64,000 nt of DNA from Craterilacuibacter sp. RT1T (GTDB taxonomy: Bacteria > Pseudomonadota > Gammaproteobacteria > Burkholderiales > Chromobacteriaceae): the NCBI RefSeq assembly GCF_023502145.1, contig NZ_JAMFLI010000001.1:124001-188000 (forward strand). The letters run 5' to 3'. Below are positions 16,510 to 23,815 of the stretch, piece after piece. The translations under genes and the position numbers were made by a program. The notes beneath the pieces were generated by a model that was given only the letters and a program-made list of their open reading frames with translations, ran no database searches and was not told where the DNA came from. The stretch's first letter is position 1; each line of letters begins with the position of its first letter.

Positions 16510-17442
16510 TCAGGGCTGGCGTGCCAGTGTATTGATGCCTTGGGCACGGGAGCGTGTCAGGGCAAGATCAAGGCGGGCGAGCAGGTGCTTGTGTGAGCTT
16601 TCGCCCTTGCGCAAGGATGACAAGCCGACACAGGCGGCCGCCGAGCGGTTTTCACCTGCAACTTGGAATTGCTGCAGGCTCAGGCTGGCGATCAGGCGCC
16701 GTGCGGCGCGGGTCGCACCTTGCATCGGGGTATAGGGTAAAACCAGCAGCAGACAGCCGTCTTCGCGCCTGGCAATCAGGTCGCAGTCACGGGCACTTTG
16801 CATGCACAAGCTGCCGGTCATGCGGCGGATATAGCCTGCGGTATCTTTATCCAGCTCATGATTGAAGTTGGGTATGCCTTCAATGGAAATCAGCAGCGCA
16901 GACAGCGAGTGGCCGTAGCGGTTGGCGCGGCCGACCTCATGGGCCAGCCCAGACAACAGTGCCGGCATGCCCAGTACGCCACTGAGGTAATCATCGGCAT
17001 CGGTGATGCGTGGCTCATGCTTGAGCTCTTTGGCCAGCTTGAGTACGCGCTCGCAGACCTGCCGTTCGCTTTCCAGCAGGCGGCCCATCATCACGGTTTC
17101 ACTGCGATCGGAAAAGCTGATGGCCAAAACCGGACGCAGAAAATCGACTTCCCGTAATGATAATTGGGCGTTGAACTGATGGCCGCCTTTGGCCTTGAGC
17201 ATGACCTCTTCGTTGTACAGCATGCCTTGCTGTGCGAGGCGGGTGATTAAGCTTGCTTCATCGGCCGGATCGGCCAGATGGCCAAAAAATGGCTGGCCGA
17301 TGAGGTCAGTACGCGGGATACCCAGTAAGATAGCGGCCAACTGGTTGGCGGCAAATATTTTGCCATCAGCCGGAGTGACCAGCACCAGAGCGCCCTGCAC
17401 GGTATCGATCAGGGCTTGAAATGCGCGTTCGTCTGCCAGCAT
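16510..17442 (-). CDS. PAS-domain protein with degenerate GGDEF domain
   Basis: This is a 310-residue protein. An N-terminal PAS domain (about residues 8-120; FQALIDTVQGALVLVTPADG, ANQLAAILLGIPR) is followed by a helical linker and a GGDEF-like domain (about 155-305; LSGVLGMPALLSGLAHEVGR, LSALLISIEGI). Where GGDEF should occur the sequence is RREDGCLLLVLP, so the catalytic signature is lost and cyclase activity is unlikely. It may act as a sensory partner or nucleotide-binding receptor. It is divergent from a Crp-like regulator gene and the two starts are only 67 bases apart. Confidence 0.78.
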   Translation of the reverse strand: MLADERAFQALIDTVQGALVLVTPADGKIFAANQLAAILLGIPRTDLIGQPFFGHLADPADEASLITRLAQQGMLYNEEVMLKAKGGHQFNAQLSLREVDFLRPVLAISFSDRSETVMMGRLLESERQVCERVLKLAKELKHEPRITDADDYLSGVLGMPALLSGLAHEVGRANRYGHSLSALLISIEGIPNFNHELDKDTAGYIRRMTGSLCMQSARDCDLIARREDGCLLLVLPYTPMQGATRAARRLIASLSLQQFQVAGENRSAAACVGLSSLRKGESSHKHLLARLDLALTRSRAQGINTLARQP

Positions 17443-17509
17443 GCTTAATTCCTCCTGTCATTTTGGTAGTCTAGACTGTGCAGTAATGTTTGCAGGAGAA
17501 GTAATAAGT

Positions 17510-18211
17510 ATGTTGATGGAATGTAGTGTTGAGGGGGCAAGTGGAATACCCATGGATATATCGTTGCTGTTTCCGCTTTTTTCCCAGTGGCCCGCAGAAG
17601 AACGCCGGGCCCTGCTATCACAAGGGCGTGTGGTGACATTTGCGGCTGGTAGCGACATTATTTCCATGCAGCAAACCGTACATGAGGTGTTGTTTATCAG
17701 TCACGGACTGATGACGGCTTATACACCGGGCAAACGTGCGGGCCGCCCCTTCTGCTACGGTTATATTGTGCCCGGCGACATTATCGGCCTGCATGCCTTG
17801 TTCGAGCGGCGACCTTTTGGCGTGGCGGTGCAAGCGTTACGCGACACGCGTGGTTTTAGCCTGCCGCGGGATGCTTTGGTGCAGGCGCTGGATGCCAGGC
17901 CGCAGGCTTGGCGCGCGGTTGCCGAATTGATGACGCATGCCGTGCACCATTTGCTGAATTTTGTTTCCATGCTGTCCGAGCCGGATGGTTATAGCCGGCT
18001 TAAGCGGGTGCTGGAAGCACTGGAGCAGCATGCGCAAGCGCATCCGGCTGCGCCGGGTTTGCATTTGACCCAGCGCGAACTGGGGGAGCGTATAGGGCTG
18101 AGTCGGGAGATGGTTAACCGCATGCTTAAGGCGCTGCGTACCGGCGGTTATATCCAGCTGGATGAAGAGGGCGGGATTGTCATCGCCAAGCCCTTGCCCG
18201 AACGCTTTTAA
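17510..18211 (+). CDS. Crp/Fnr-family transcriptional regulator without Fe-S cysteines
   Basis: This is a 233-residue regulator with an N-terminal cyclic-nucleotide-binding-like barrel and a C-terminal helix-turn-helix (LTQRELGERIGLSREMVNRM). It lacks the FNR cysteine cluster, so it is not an oxygen sensor of that kind; the effector is unknown. I chose the ATG at 17510 because AGGAG lies about 11 bases upstream; the frame is open further 5' into the divergent PAS gene start. Its neighbour is a PAS/degenerate-GGDEF protein, which hints at a shared signal. Confidence 0.82.
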   Translation: MLMECSVEGASGIPMDISLLFPLFSQWPAEERRALLSQGRVVTFAAGSDIISMQQTVHEVLFISHGLMTAYTPGKRAGRPFCYGYIVPGDIIGLHALFERRPFGVAVQALRDTRGFSLPRDALVQALDARPQAWRAVAELMTHAVHHLLNFVSMLSEPDGYSRLKRVLEALEQHAQAHPAAPGLHLTQRELGERIGLSREMVNRMLKALRTGGYIQLDEEGGIVIAKPLPERF

Positions 18212-18300
18212 CTCTTGATGTGCGCTTTCGCACAGGGCCTTGTTAAATAAGCAATGGCTGTTTTAGACTGCGTGCCAATGAATTCCGGAGGGTTTGCGAC

Positions 18301-18663
18301 ATGAGTAAGATTTTTATTCGCACCATGGTGCTGGCAGCGACCGTGGCTGCGCTGGCCGTGCCTGCTTCTGCTCACGCTTATAAGCGTTCTGACCGTACCA
18401 AGAATGCAGCCATTCTGGGTGCCGGTATCGGCCTGCTGAGCGGCAACGGCATCAAGGGCGCCATTGGTGGTGCCGTGATTGGCGGCGGCGTTGGCGCGCT
18501 GACCGAAAATGGCCGCAAGGGCCGCAGAGCCGTCAAGGGCGCGCAAAAGGGCGCGCTGCTGGGCGCAGGCGTAGGCTTGCTGTCGGGTAATGGTATTGAT
18601 GGCGCGATCAAGGGCGCGGTTGTCGGTGGCGCCGGTGGTGCCATTCTTGGCCGTTACAACTGA
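18301..18663 (+). CDS. Small exported glycine-zipper protein
   Basis: This is a 120-residue protein with a signal peptide ending at ASAHA, then a basic stretch and two similar glycine-zipper repeats: AAILGAGIGLLSGNGIKGAI (residues 36-55) and ALLGAGVGLLSGNGIDGAI (about residues 85-103). Such GxxxG arrays insert in or bind the outer membrane. A GGAGG ribosome-binding site precedes the ATG. Function is unknown; it may be envelope-stress related. It is probably cotranscribed with the following small exported protein. Confidence 0.75.
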   Translation: MSKIFIRTMVLAATVAALAVPASAHAYKRSDRTKNAAILGAGIGLLSGNGIKGAIGGAVIGGGVGALTENGRKGRRAVKGAQKGALLGAGVGLLSGNGIDGAIKGAVVGGAGGAILGRYN

Positions 18664-18695
18664 TCACACACTGAATATTTAGGATGGATGACAAA

Positions 18696-19028
18696 ATGAA
18701 AAAACTGGCTATTATTGCTGCCCTGTTGACCAGCTCCGCTGCTTGGGCTGCCGCTCCTGCTCCTGCCGCTCCTGGTGGTCTGTCTGCTGACTACATGATC
18801 ACCTGCTCCGAAGCTAATGAAGAAGCCAAGACCGATGCCGGTTTTGTCTCCGCTTTGGTTGCCAGCATGGGGAACGCCAGCGTGGAAGCGCGCAATCTGA
18901 AAATCACCCCATCCAAGGATCTGGATGCCAAGGTGGTTAAGGCCATGGGCGCGGTTTGCAAGAAAGACCCGGACGGCTTGTTGCTCAACGCAGTCGACAG
19001 CGCCATGCGCTCGGTTGCCGCCAAGTAA
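18696..19028 (+). CDS. Small periplasmic protein with HdeA/HdeB-like pattern
   Basis: This is a 110-residue protein with a signal peptide (MKKLAIIAALLTSSAAWAA), an Ala/Pro linker and a mature region with two cysteines (MITCSEAN near the start and MGAVCKKDPD near the end). Two cysteines bracketing a small helical domain, plus the CKKDP motif, resemble the acid-stress chaperone HdeA/HdeB family, but the match is by eye only. AGGA lies 11 bases before the chosen ATG; another ATG 12 bases upstream has no ribosome-binding site. A strong terminator follows. Confidence 0.65.
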   Translation: MKKLAIIAALLTSSAAWAAAPAPAAPGGLSADYMITCSEANEEAKTDAGFVSALVASMGNASVEARNLKITPSKDLDAKVVKAMGAVCKKDPDGLLLNAVDSAMRSVAAK

Positions 19029-19041
19029 GCATCCGCCTTGT

Positions 19042-19074
19042 CAAAAAACCCGCACTTGTGCGGGTTTTTTTTTT
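19042..19074. terminator. Terminator after the small exported proteins
   Basis: AACCCGCAC and GTGCGGGTT form a 9-base stem with a 2-base apparent loop, followed by ten T residues; six A residues before it allow use from the minus strand too. Confidence 0.93.
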
Positions 19075-19147
19075 GGCATTTTTTGATTCTTTTTACACCG
19101 GGTAGTCACTGCCCTTGCACCCTGACCATATTTTAAGGCTTTGATTT

Positions 19148-19399
19148 TCAATCCGAGACCAAGCGCAAAGTGCAAGATGTCAGTGGATGGAGCCGCGCAA
19201 AGCTTCCCTTTTCTATGCATAAATAATCACCGGAAAACAGCGTTTTTTGTGATGTCATGACCGACTCCGCCAGCCATTGGCCAGCCGAGACGATCTCAAG
19301 TTGGCCATTGACCAAGTGGAGATGGATACTTCTGTGAGTATCCAGCGGGTAGTGGTGACCACGGATAAGCTGCATCGTAAGCGAAGCGGAGGTATGCAT
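19148..19399 (-). CDS. DUF2917-like small protein
   Basis: This is an 83-residue protein beginning MHTSASLTMQLIRGHHYPLD. The pattern HLVNGQLEIVSAGQWLAES, a GDYLCIEKG turn and a terminal LRLVSD resemble the DUF2917 family, a cupin-like small domain often encoded beside regulators. AGGAG lies 9 bases before the ATG, which decides this start over an upstream in-frame ATG at 19477. It is divergent from the MocR gene, with 182 bases between the starts. Function unknown. Confidence 0.6.
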   Translation of the reverse strand: MHTSASLTMQLIRGHHYPLDTHRSIHLHLVNGQLEIVSAGQWLAESVMTSQKTLFSGDYLCIEKGSFARLHPLTSCTLRLVSD

Positions 19400-19581
19400 C
19401 GTGCGGTACTCCTGAAAACCTGAAAGACGGAGACCCAGCTTAAAAGATGCGTGTAGAAATCGGCAGGTACAGGCCAAGCTAAAAAGGAAGATAACAGCGT
19501 AGGCAATAGGGGGCTGTTACGTCACAGGGCAGGGCAATCTGTATCTGTCATTGCCTCAATTTATTGTGCATAATCGTGCGC

Positions 19582-21027
19582 ATGAATCATCCTGCTCTCT
19601 ACCAGCGTCTTGCCGAGCACTACCTGAGTGCTATCCGACAAGGCTCTTTGCTGGTCGGTGAGCGCATGCCCTCCTTGCGTACGCTGATGGCACGTCATGG
19701 TGTCAGTTTGTCTACGGCACTCCAGCTATGTCGCCATCTGGAAGAGCGCGGGGTATTGGAGGCTCGTCCCCGAATTGGCTATTTTGTTAGGGCGGGTAGT
19801 CGTTTGCCGCTGCAGGCCGCCCGCGAACCGGAGGTGCAAGTACCCGATGCGGCGCAGTACAGTGGTGTGCATCCTCGTGTCAGTGCCATTATTGCCAGCA
19901 CGATGCGGGTACCCGCTCGCATCAGCCTATCGTGTGCAAGAGCCGCACCGGAATTGTATCCAAATGAAGCGTTACGCCATTCAATGCAGCGCGTGCTCAG
20001 ACAGGATGATTTGCTGTTTGGCCAAGCGGTTGCCCACAATGGCGACATGCGCCTGCGCGCTGCGCTGGCACATCAGGCGCTGGCCGCTCGCATGGTTCTG
20101 GCTCCTGAGGAAATCTTGATTACCCATGGCTGTATTGAGGCGCTGAACCTTGCATTACGCGCGGTTACGCAGCCAGGAGATCTTGTCGCGGTGGAGTCTC
20201 CAACTTTCTTTGGCTTGTTGCAGGTGCTCGAGAGCCTTGGCTTGAAAACCCTGGAAATCCCAACGAGTCCTCACAGCGGTATTTCTCTTGAAGCATTGCA
20301 GCTAGCGGCTGATATGCACCCTGCGCTACGTGCATTGGTGGTGGTACCGAATTTGCAAAATCCGCTGGGCTGCGTGATGTCCGATGTAAACAAGCGTGCC
20401 TTGGTTGCATGGTGCGAGGCGATGAAGATCGCACTGATTGAAGATGACACCTATGCGATGTTGGGCAGCCGGGATGAACATCTGAGTGCGCTCAAATCGT
20501 GGGATCACAGCGGCAATGTCATTCACTGTGCGTCTCTGCACAAGTCCTTGTCGCCGGGGCTCAGGCTGGGGTGGATGAGCGCCGGGCGCTGGCAGGCCAG
20601 AGTGGAAATGCTGAAATACGCCCAGTCGCGCTCCAATGAAACGCTGGCACAACGGGCAGTCGCAGATTTTATCGAGTCTGGCCACTATGACCGCCACCTG
20701 CGCCGCTTGCGTGGTGCATTGAATACGCAGCGTCATGCCCATGCCGAAGCTATCGCCCGCCATTTTCCGGAAGGTACGCGCCTGAGTGTGCCGGAGGGCG
20801 GCTTGTCATTATGGGTCGAGTTGCCTGACTACGTGTCGTCTGAAAAACTCTTTTATCAGGCTCTGGAGCAGGGCATCCATCTCACTCCCGGCTGTTTGTT
20901 TTCCAATACCCGGCGCTTTGAGCACTTTTTACGTATCAATTGCGGTACCCCATTTTCATCTCAGATCGACGAGGCACTGTGCGAGCTGGCAAGGTTGATG
21001 CGAAGCCGTACTCACAACGGCCAGTGA
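19582..21027 (+). CDS. MocR-type PLP-dependent transcriptional regulator
   Basis: This is a 481-residue fusion of a GntR winged helix (about residues 5-75; YLSAIRQGSLLVGERMPSLR) and a class I aminotransferase-like domain. The PLP lysine is in SLHKSLSPGLRLGW, preceded by PNLQNPLG and IEDDTYAMLG. MocR proteins usually control vitamin B6, amino acid or GABA genes and use PLP to sense an amine or aldehyde. The likely target is its own promoter or the divergent DUF2917 gene. Its stop codon lies inside the convergent Anbu gene, overlapping by 16 bases. Confidence 0.92.
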   Translation: MNHPALYQRLAEHYLSAIRQGSLLVGERMPSLRTLMARHGVSLSTALQLCRHLEERGVLEARPRIGYFVRAGSRLPLQAAREPEVQVPDAAQYSGVHPRVSAIIASTMRVPARISLSCARAAPELYPNEALRHSMQRVLRQDDLLFGQAVAHNGDMRLRAALAHQALAARMVLAPEEILITHGCIEALNLALRAVTQPGDLVAVESPTFFGLLQVLESLGLKTLEIPTSPHSGISLEALQLAADMHPALRALVVVPNLQNPLGCVMSDVNKRALVAWCEAMKIALIEDDTYAMLGSRDEHLSALKSWDHSGNVIHCASLHKSLSPGLRLGWMSAGRWQARVEMLKYAQSRSNETLAQRAVADFIESGHYDRHLRRLRGALNTQRHAHAEAIARHFPEGTRLSVPEGGLSLWVELPDYVSSEKLFYQALEQGIHLTPGCLFSNTRRFEHFLRINCGTPFSSQIDEALCELARLMRSRTHNGQ

Positions 21028-21740
21028 GGTGCGGGCAAAGTGGCAAAGACTTCGCGTAGTCCTTTGCTCCAGGCCTGACGCAAGACACTGAAGTAGGGAT
21101 CTTTTTCGGCCAGCCTGACCGGTGCCAGCGGCGCCGCGTCATCGGGGCGTAGCCAGACCAGATCAATCGGCGCACCAACCGACAGGTTGGAACGCATGGT
21201 CGAGTCGAGTGAAATCAGCGCACACTGGATGGCTTGCGCCAGTGGCGTGTCGTAGTCCAGCACGCGATCGAGTATGGGTTTGCCGTACTTGGCCTCTCCG
21301 ATCTGGAAGTAGGGCGTATCGCGGCTGGCTTCGATGAAATTGCCCTGCGGATAGATGTGGAACAGGCGCATGGCTTCGCCCTCAACCTGCCCGCCAAGCA
21401 GGAAGTGGCTGGAAAAGTCGATGGACGAAGCCGGATCAGCATCGCGTGCGACCACTTCGCGCAAGGTTGCACCCACCATGGCGGCCGCATCGTACAGGGA
21501 TGCGACCTGCAGGAGGTTGCGTGCCGGCTCGTGATGGCGGCAGGACAACTCCAGCAGGCTGGCCACACTCTGACTGGTGGCAAGGTTGCCGGACGAGAGC
21601 AGCACCATGCGCGCCTGCCCCGGTTTTTCAAATACCCGCATCTTGCGAAAAGTCGCGACATGGTCGACGCCGGCATTGGTGCGGGTGTCGGATGCGAATA
21701 CCAGGCCTTGGGCCAGGCGGATTGCGACGCAATAAGTCAT
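21012..21740 (-). CDS. Anbu-type proteasome-like peptidase
   Basis: This is a 242-residue member of the Ntn-hydrolase Anbu (ancestral beta-subunit) family, related to HslV and 20S proteasome subunits. After Met removal the sequence starts with Thr1 (MTYCVAIRLAQGLVFASDTR), with Asp17 (ASDTRTN) and Lys32 (TFRKM) completing the proteasome-type site. The ATG at 21740 has AAAGG six bases upstream and puts Thr directly after Met; a longer upstream frame would bury the catalytic Thr. It is the distal gene of an operon with ATP-grasp, alpha-E and transglutaminase genes, the usual Anbu partners. Its substrate is unknown. Confidence 0.92.
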   Translation of the reverse strand: MTYCVAIRLAQGLVFASDTRTNAGVDHVATFRKMRVFEKPGQARMVLLSSGNLATSQSVASLLELSCRHHEPARNLLQVASLYDAAAMVGATLREVVARDADPASSIDFSSHFLLGGQVEGEAMRLFHIYPQGNFIEASRDTPYFQIGEAKYGKPILDRVLDYDTPLAQAIQCALISLDSTMRSNLSVGAPIDLVWLRPDDAAPLAPVRLAEKDPYFSVLRQAWSKGLREVFATLPAPHWPL

Positions 21741-22118
21741 GTCAGCCTTTGTCTGGGCTATGTACCAGTTACGAGTTGGCACAGGGGAGTTTTGGATTTT
21801 GTGTCCGCTAGGCGGACGTACTTTTTACTTGCCGCTTCCGCGCGGCATGCGGGCAGGGGCCGGATGCGCCCGGCCCCTTGCATCCCCGGCGCCCCCGAAG
21901 TCTCGCGAGACCCCTGTGCAAAAGTCGCTGGCGAGGCGCTGGCCAACTCGCGATTCGCTACCGTCGAATCGCTCAAACAAGGGCCAGCTTAAGACCTCGC
22001 CAGCGACTTTTGCACCGGCGCGAGCCTAACGGGGATGGGTAGCTGACGCATCAATAGCGTGCATTACATGCCGTCAACAATCACCTGTTATTGGGACACC
22101 GCCTTTGCTTGTACCAGC
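21741..22118. other. Structured 378-base intergenic region inside the Anbu operon
   Basis: No gene is convincing here. The region carries a chain of hairpins: GTCCGC/GCGGAC (21803-21817), GGGGCCGG/CCGGCCCC (21856-21877), a 10-base palindrome TCTCGCGAGA (21901-21910) and a long nested inverted repeat (21916-22015). It separates the transglutaminase stop from the Anbu start, although the other genes of the operon are packed with 0-3 bases between them. It may be an RNA regulatory element or an inserted dispersed repeat. Confidence 0.7.
21916..22015. repeat. Nested perfect inverted repeat (21-base arms)
   Basis: The outer arms, 21916-21936 and 21995-22015, are perfect reverse complements of 21 bases, beginning GTGCAAAAGT. 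Inside them GCTGGCC (21938-21944) pairs with GGCCAGC (21982-21988), and inside that GCGATTCG (21950-21957) pairs with CGAATCGC (21965-21972) around a 7-base loop. The three stems nest in register, so the 100 bases can fold as one long rod. Confidence 0.85.
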
Positions 22119-22898
22119 TCAGCTCTCGATAAGCTGGACGTCGGCGCGGGTGCTGTGGATTTCCTGTCCGCCACCCAGACGTACGCCGCGTACCGGGCAG
22201 GCATCCAGATAATCCAGTCCGCAAGCGAGTTTAAGGTGGTGGGCGTCGGGCGGGCGGGCATTGCTGACATCGAAGCCATACCAGGCATGATCCAGCCAGA
22301 CTTCGGCCCAGGCATGGCTGGCGGCATGCTCTTCGTTTTCGTTCAGCAAATAGCCGCTGACATAGCGCGCAGGCAGGCCGAGGATGCGGCAGGCCGTGAT
22401 AAAAACCTGGGTATGGTCCTGGCACACACCTGCGCCCAGCGCCAGCGCCTGATCGGCCGGTGTGTGTACCTGAGTCGCGCCCGGCGTATAGGGCATGGCC
22501 TCCAGCACCTTGCGCCCCAGCTGCTCGAGTAAAGTGCCAGCGCCTGCGCCGGCGTGTGCCAGCTCGGTCAGGGCGGCACTGGCGGCAGTGAGCGCCGTAT
22601 GGCGCAGAAACACCCGTATATCCAGCGCGCCGGGCAGGGGGCAGGGGGTACGCGCTTGCGTCTCGACTTCTCCGCTGGCCAGCAGCCGGATGCTGTCGTG
22701 CGTGCCTTCCAGCATCATCAGATGGTAGCGGTTGCCGTAGCCGTCTAGGCCCGAGCTGGCGGCGGCAGGCAAATCCAGATGCCAGTGGCGCACCGTCTGG
22801 CAGGGATCATCTGCGGGAGTCAGGCGCAGCAGCTGTGCGCTACGCAGGGCCGGCTCGGCATAGTGGTAATGCGTTACATGGCGGATGGACAGTCGCAT
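22119..22898 (-). CDS. Transglutaminase-like cysteine protease of the Anbu operon
   Basis: This is a 259-residue protein. The N-terminal transglutaminase-N region (RLSIRHVTHYHYAEPA, residues 2-17) is followed by the catalytic core: Cys159 in GAGVCQDHT, His195 in SHAWAEVWL and Asp210 in WYGFDVSN. The intact triad suggests protease, amidase or transamidase activity on a peptide. Its start overlaps the alpha-E stop in TAATG. In known genomes this gene, an alpha-E gene and a circularly permuted ATP-grasp gene travel with Anbu, and a role in making or removing a peptide tag has been proposed. Confidence 0.92.
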   Translation of the reverse strand: MRLSIRHVTHYHYAEPALRSAQLLRLTPADDPCQTVRHWHLDLPAAASSGLDGYGNRYHLMMLEGTHDSIRLLASGEVETQARTPCPLPGALDIRVFLRHTALTAASAALTELAHAGAGAGTLLEQLGRKVLEAMPYTPGATQVHTPADQALALGAGVCQDHTQVFITACRILGLPARYVSGYLLNENEEHAASHAWAEVWLDHAWYGFDVSNARPPDAHHLKLACGLDYLDACPVRGVRLGGGQEIHSTRADVQLIES

Positions 22899-23812
22899 TA
22901 TGCCGCCTCCAGATAGGCCTGCTGTACCAGCGCCCCCAGCCGGGTGATATCGGCAAGCATTTTGTCCAGATAGTCATGCAGTCCGATCTCGAAGACCTCG
23001 TCAACGCTGGTGTAGGCCTGTGCTGCCCTGAGCTCGGCCGCCAGCCGCTTGGCGGCGCGGCCATTGTCGCCCTCGATGCGCGAGAGCCATTTGTAGGTTT
23101 CGTCAAAGCAGGCGCGGAGGCTGCGCGGCATATCGGGTCTTAGCAGCAGCAATTCGGCCACGCGCCGGCCCGACGGCGCATCGCGATAGAGGGCATGGTA
23201 GGCCTCGAAGGCGCCGACCGCGCGCAACAGGGCGCTCCACGCGTAGTAGTCGGCGCTGTCGCTGTCACCCAGCAGCTGGCTCTTCACATCCAGCAGGCGG
23301 GCGGTATTGTCGGCGCGCTCGATAAACGTGCCCAAGCGGATAAAGGAGAAGGCATCGGTGCGCTGGCAGGTGCCGTGGGTGGCGCCGCGGAACAGGTGGG
23401 AGCGCTCTTTGACCCAGTCGAAAAAGGTCTGGTAGCCGCAGCCGGCAGCGGCCAGCTCGCGCGCTTCCAGCCAGGTGCTGTTGATCGACATCCACATCTC
23501 GGCGGTGATCTTGCCGCGTACCGCGTGTGCGTTGTCGCGGGCGCTTTTGAAGCAGGACACGATGGAGGACGGGTTGCCCAAGTCATAGCTCATAAAGGCC
23601 AGCACGTCGGAGGCGGAAATCTGGCCGTGCCGGGCCTGATACGCTTCCAGGGTGCCGGTGAGTGCCAGGGGCGCGGAAATATCGGTGCCGGCGCGCGAGG
23701 CGGGCAGCAGCGAGACCGCAAGGCTGACATCGAGTAAGCGGGCCAGATTTTCGGCGCGCTCCATCTGGCGGGCCATCCAGAACAATTGATCGGCAGTGCG
23801 CGATAGCATCAT
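22898..23812 (-). CDS. Alpha-E domain protein
   Basis: This is a 304-residue, mostly helical protein of the alpha-E (DUF403) family. Family signatures are MLSRTADQLFWMARQMERAE at the N-terminus, FIRLGTFIERADNTARLLDV in the middle and LLRPDMPRSLRACFDE near the C-terminus. These proteins almost always accompany a circularly permuted ATP-grasp ligase and a transglutaminase-like protein. The biochemical role is unproven. It begins 3 bases after the ATP-grasp stop and ends in the TAATG overlap with the next gene. Confidence 0.92.
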   Translation of the reverse strand: MMLSRTADQLFWMARQMERAENLARLLDVSLAVSLLPASRAGTDISAPLALTGTLEAYQARHGQISASDVLAFMSYDLGNPSSIVSCFKSARDNAHAVRGKITAEMWMSINSTWLEARELAAAGCGYQTFFDWVKERSHLFRGATHGTCQRTDAFSFIRLGTFIERADNTARLLDVKSQLLGDSDSADYYAWSALLRAVGAFEAYHALYRDAPSGRRVAELLLLRPDMPRSLRACFDETYKWLSRIEGDNGRAAKRLAAELRAAQAYTSVDEVFEIGLHDYLDKMLADITRLGALVQQAYLEAA

Positions 23813-23815
23813 GAT

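Noticed and set aside
21758-21976. A 72-residue minus-strand ORF in the Anbu operon spacer
   Set aside because: It lies across the hairpins and a palindrome, has no ribosome-binding site and reads like translated repeat DNA.
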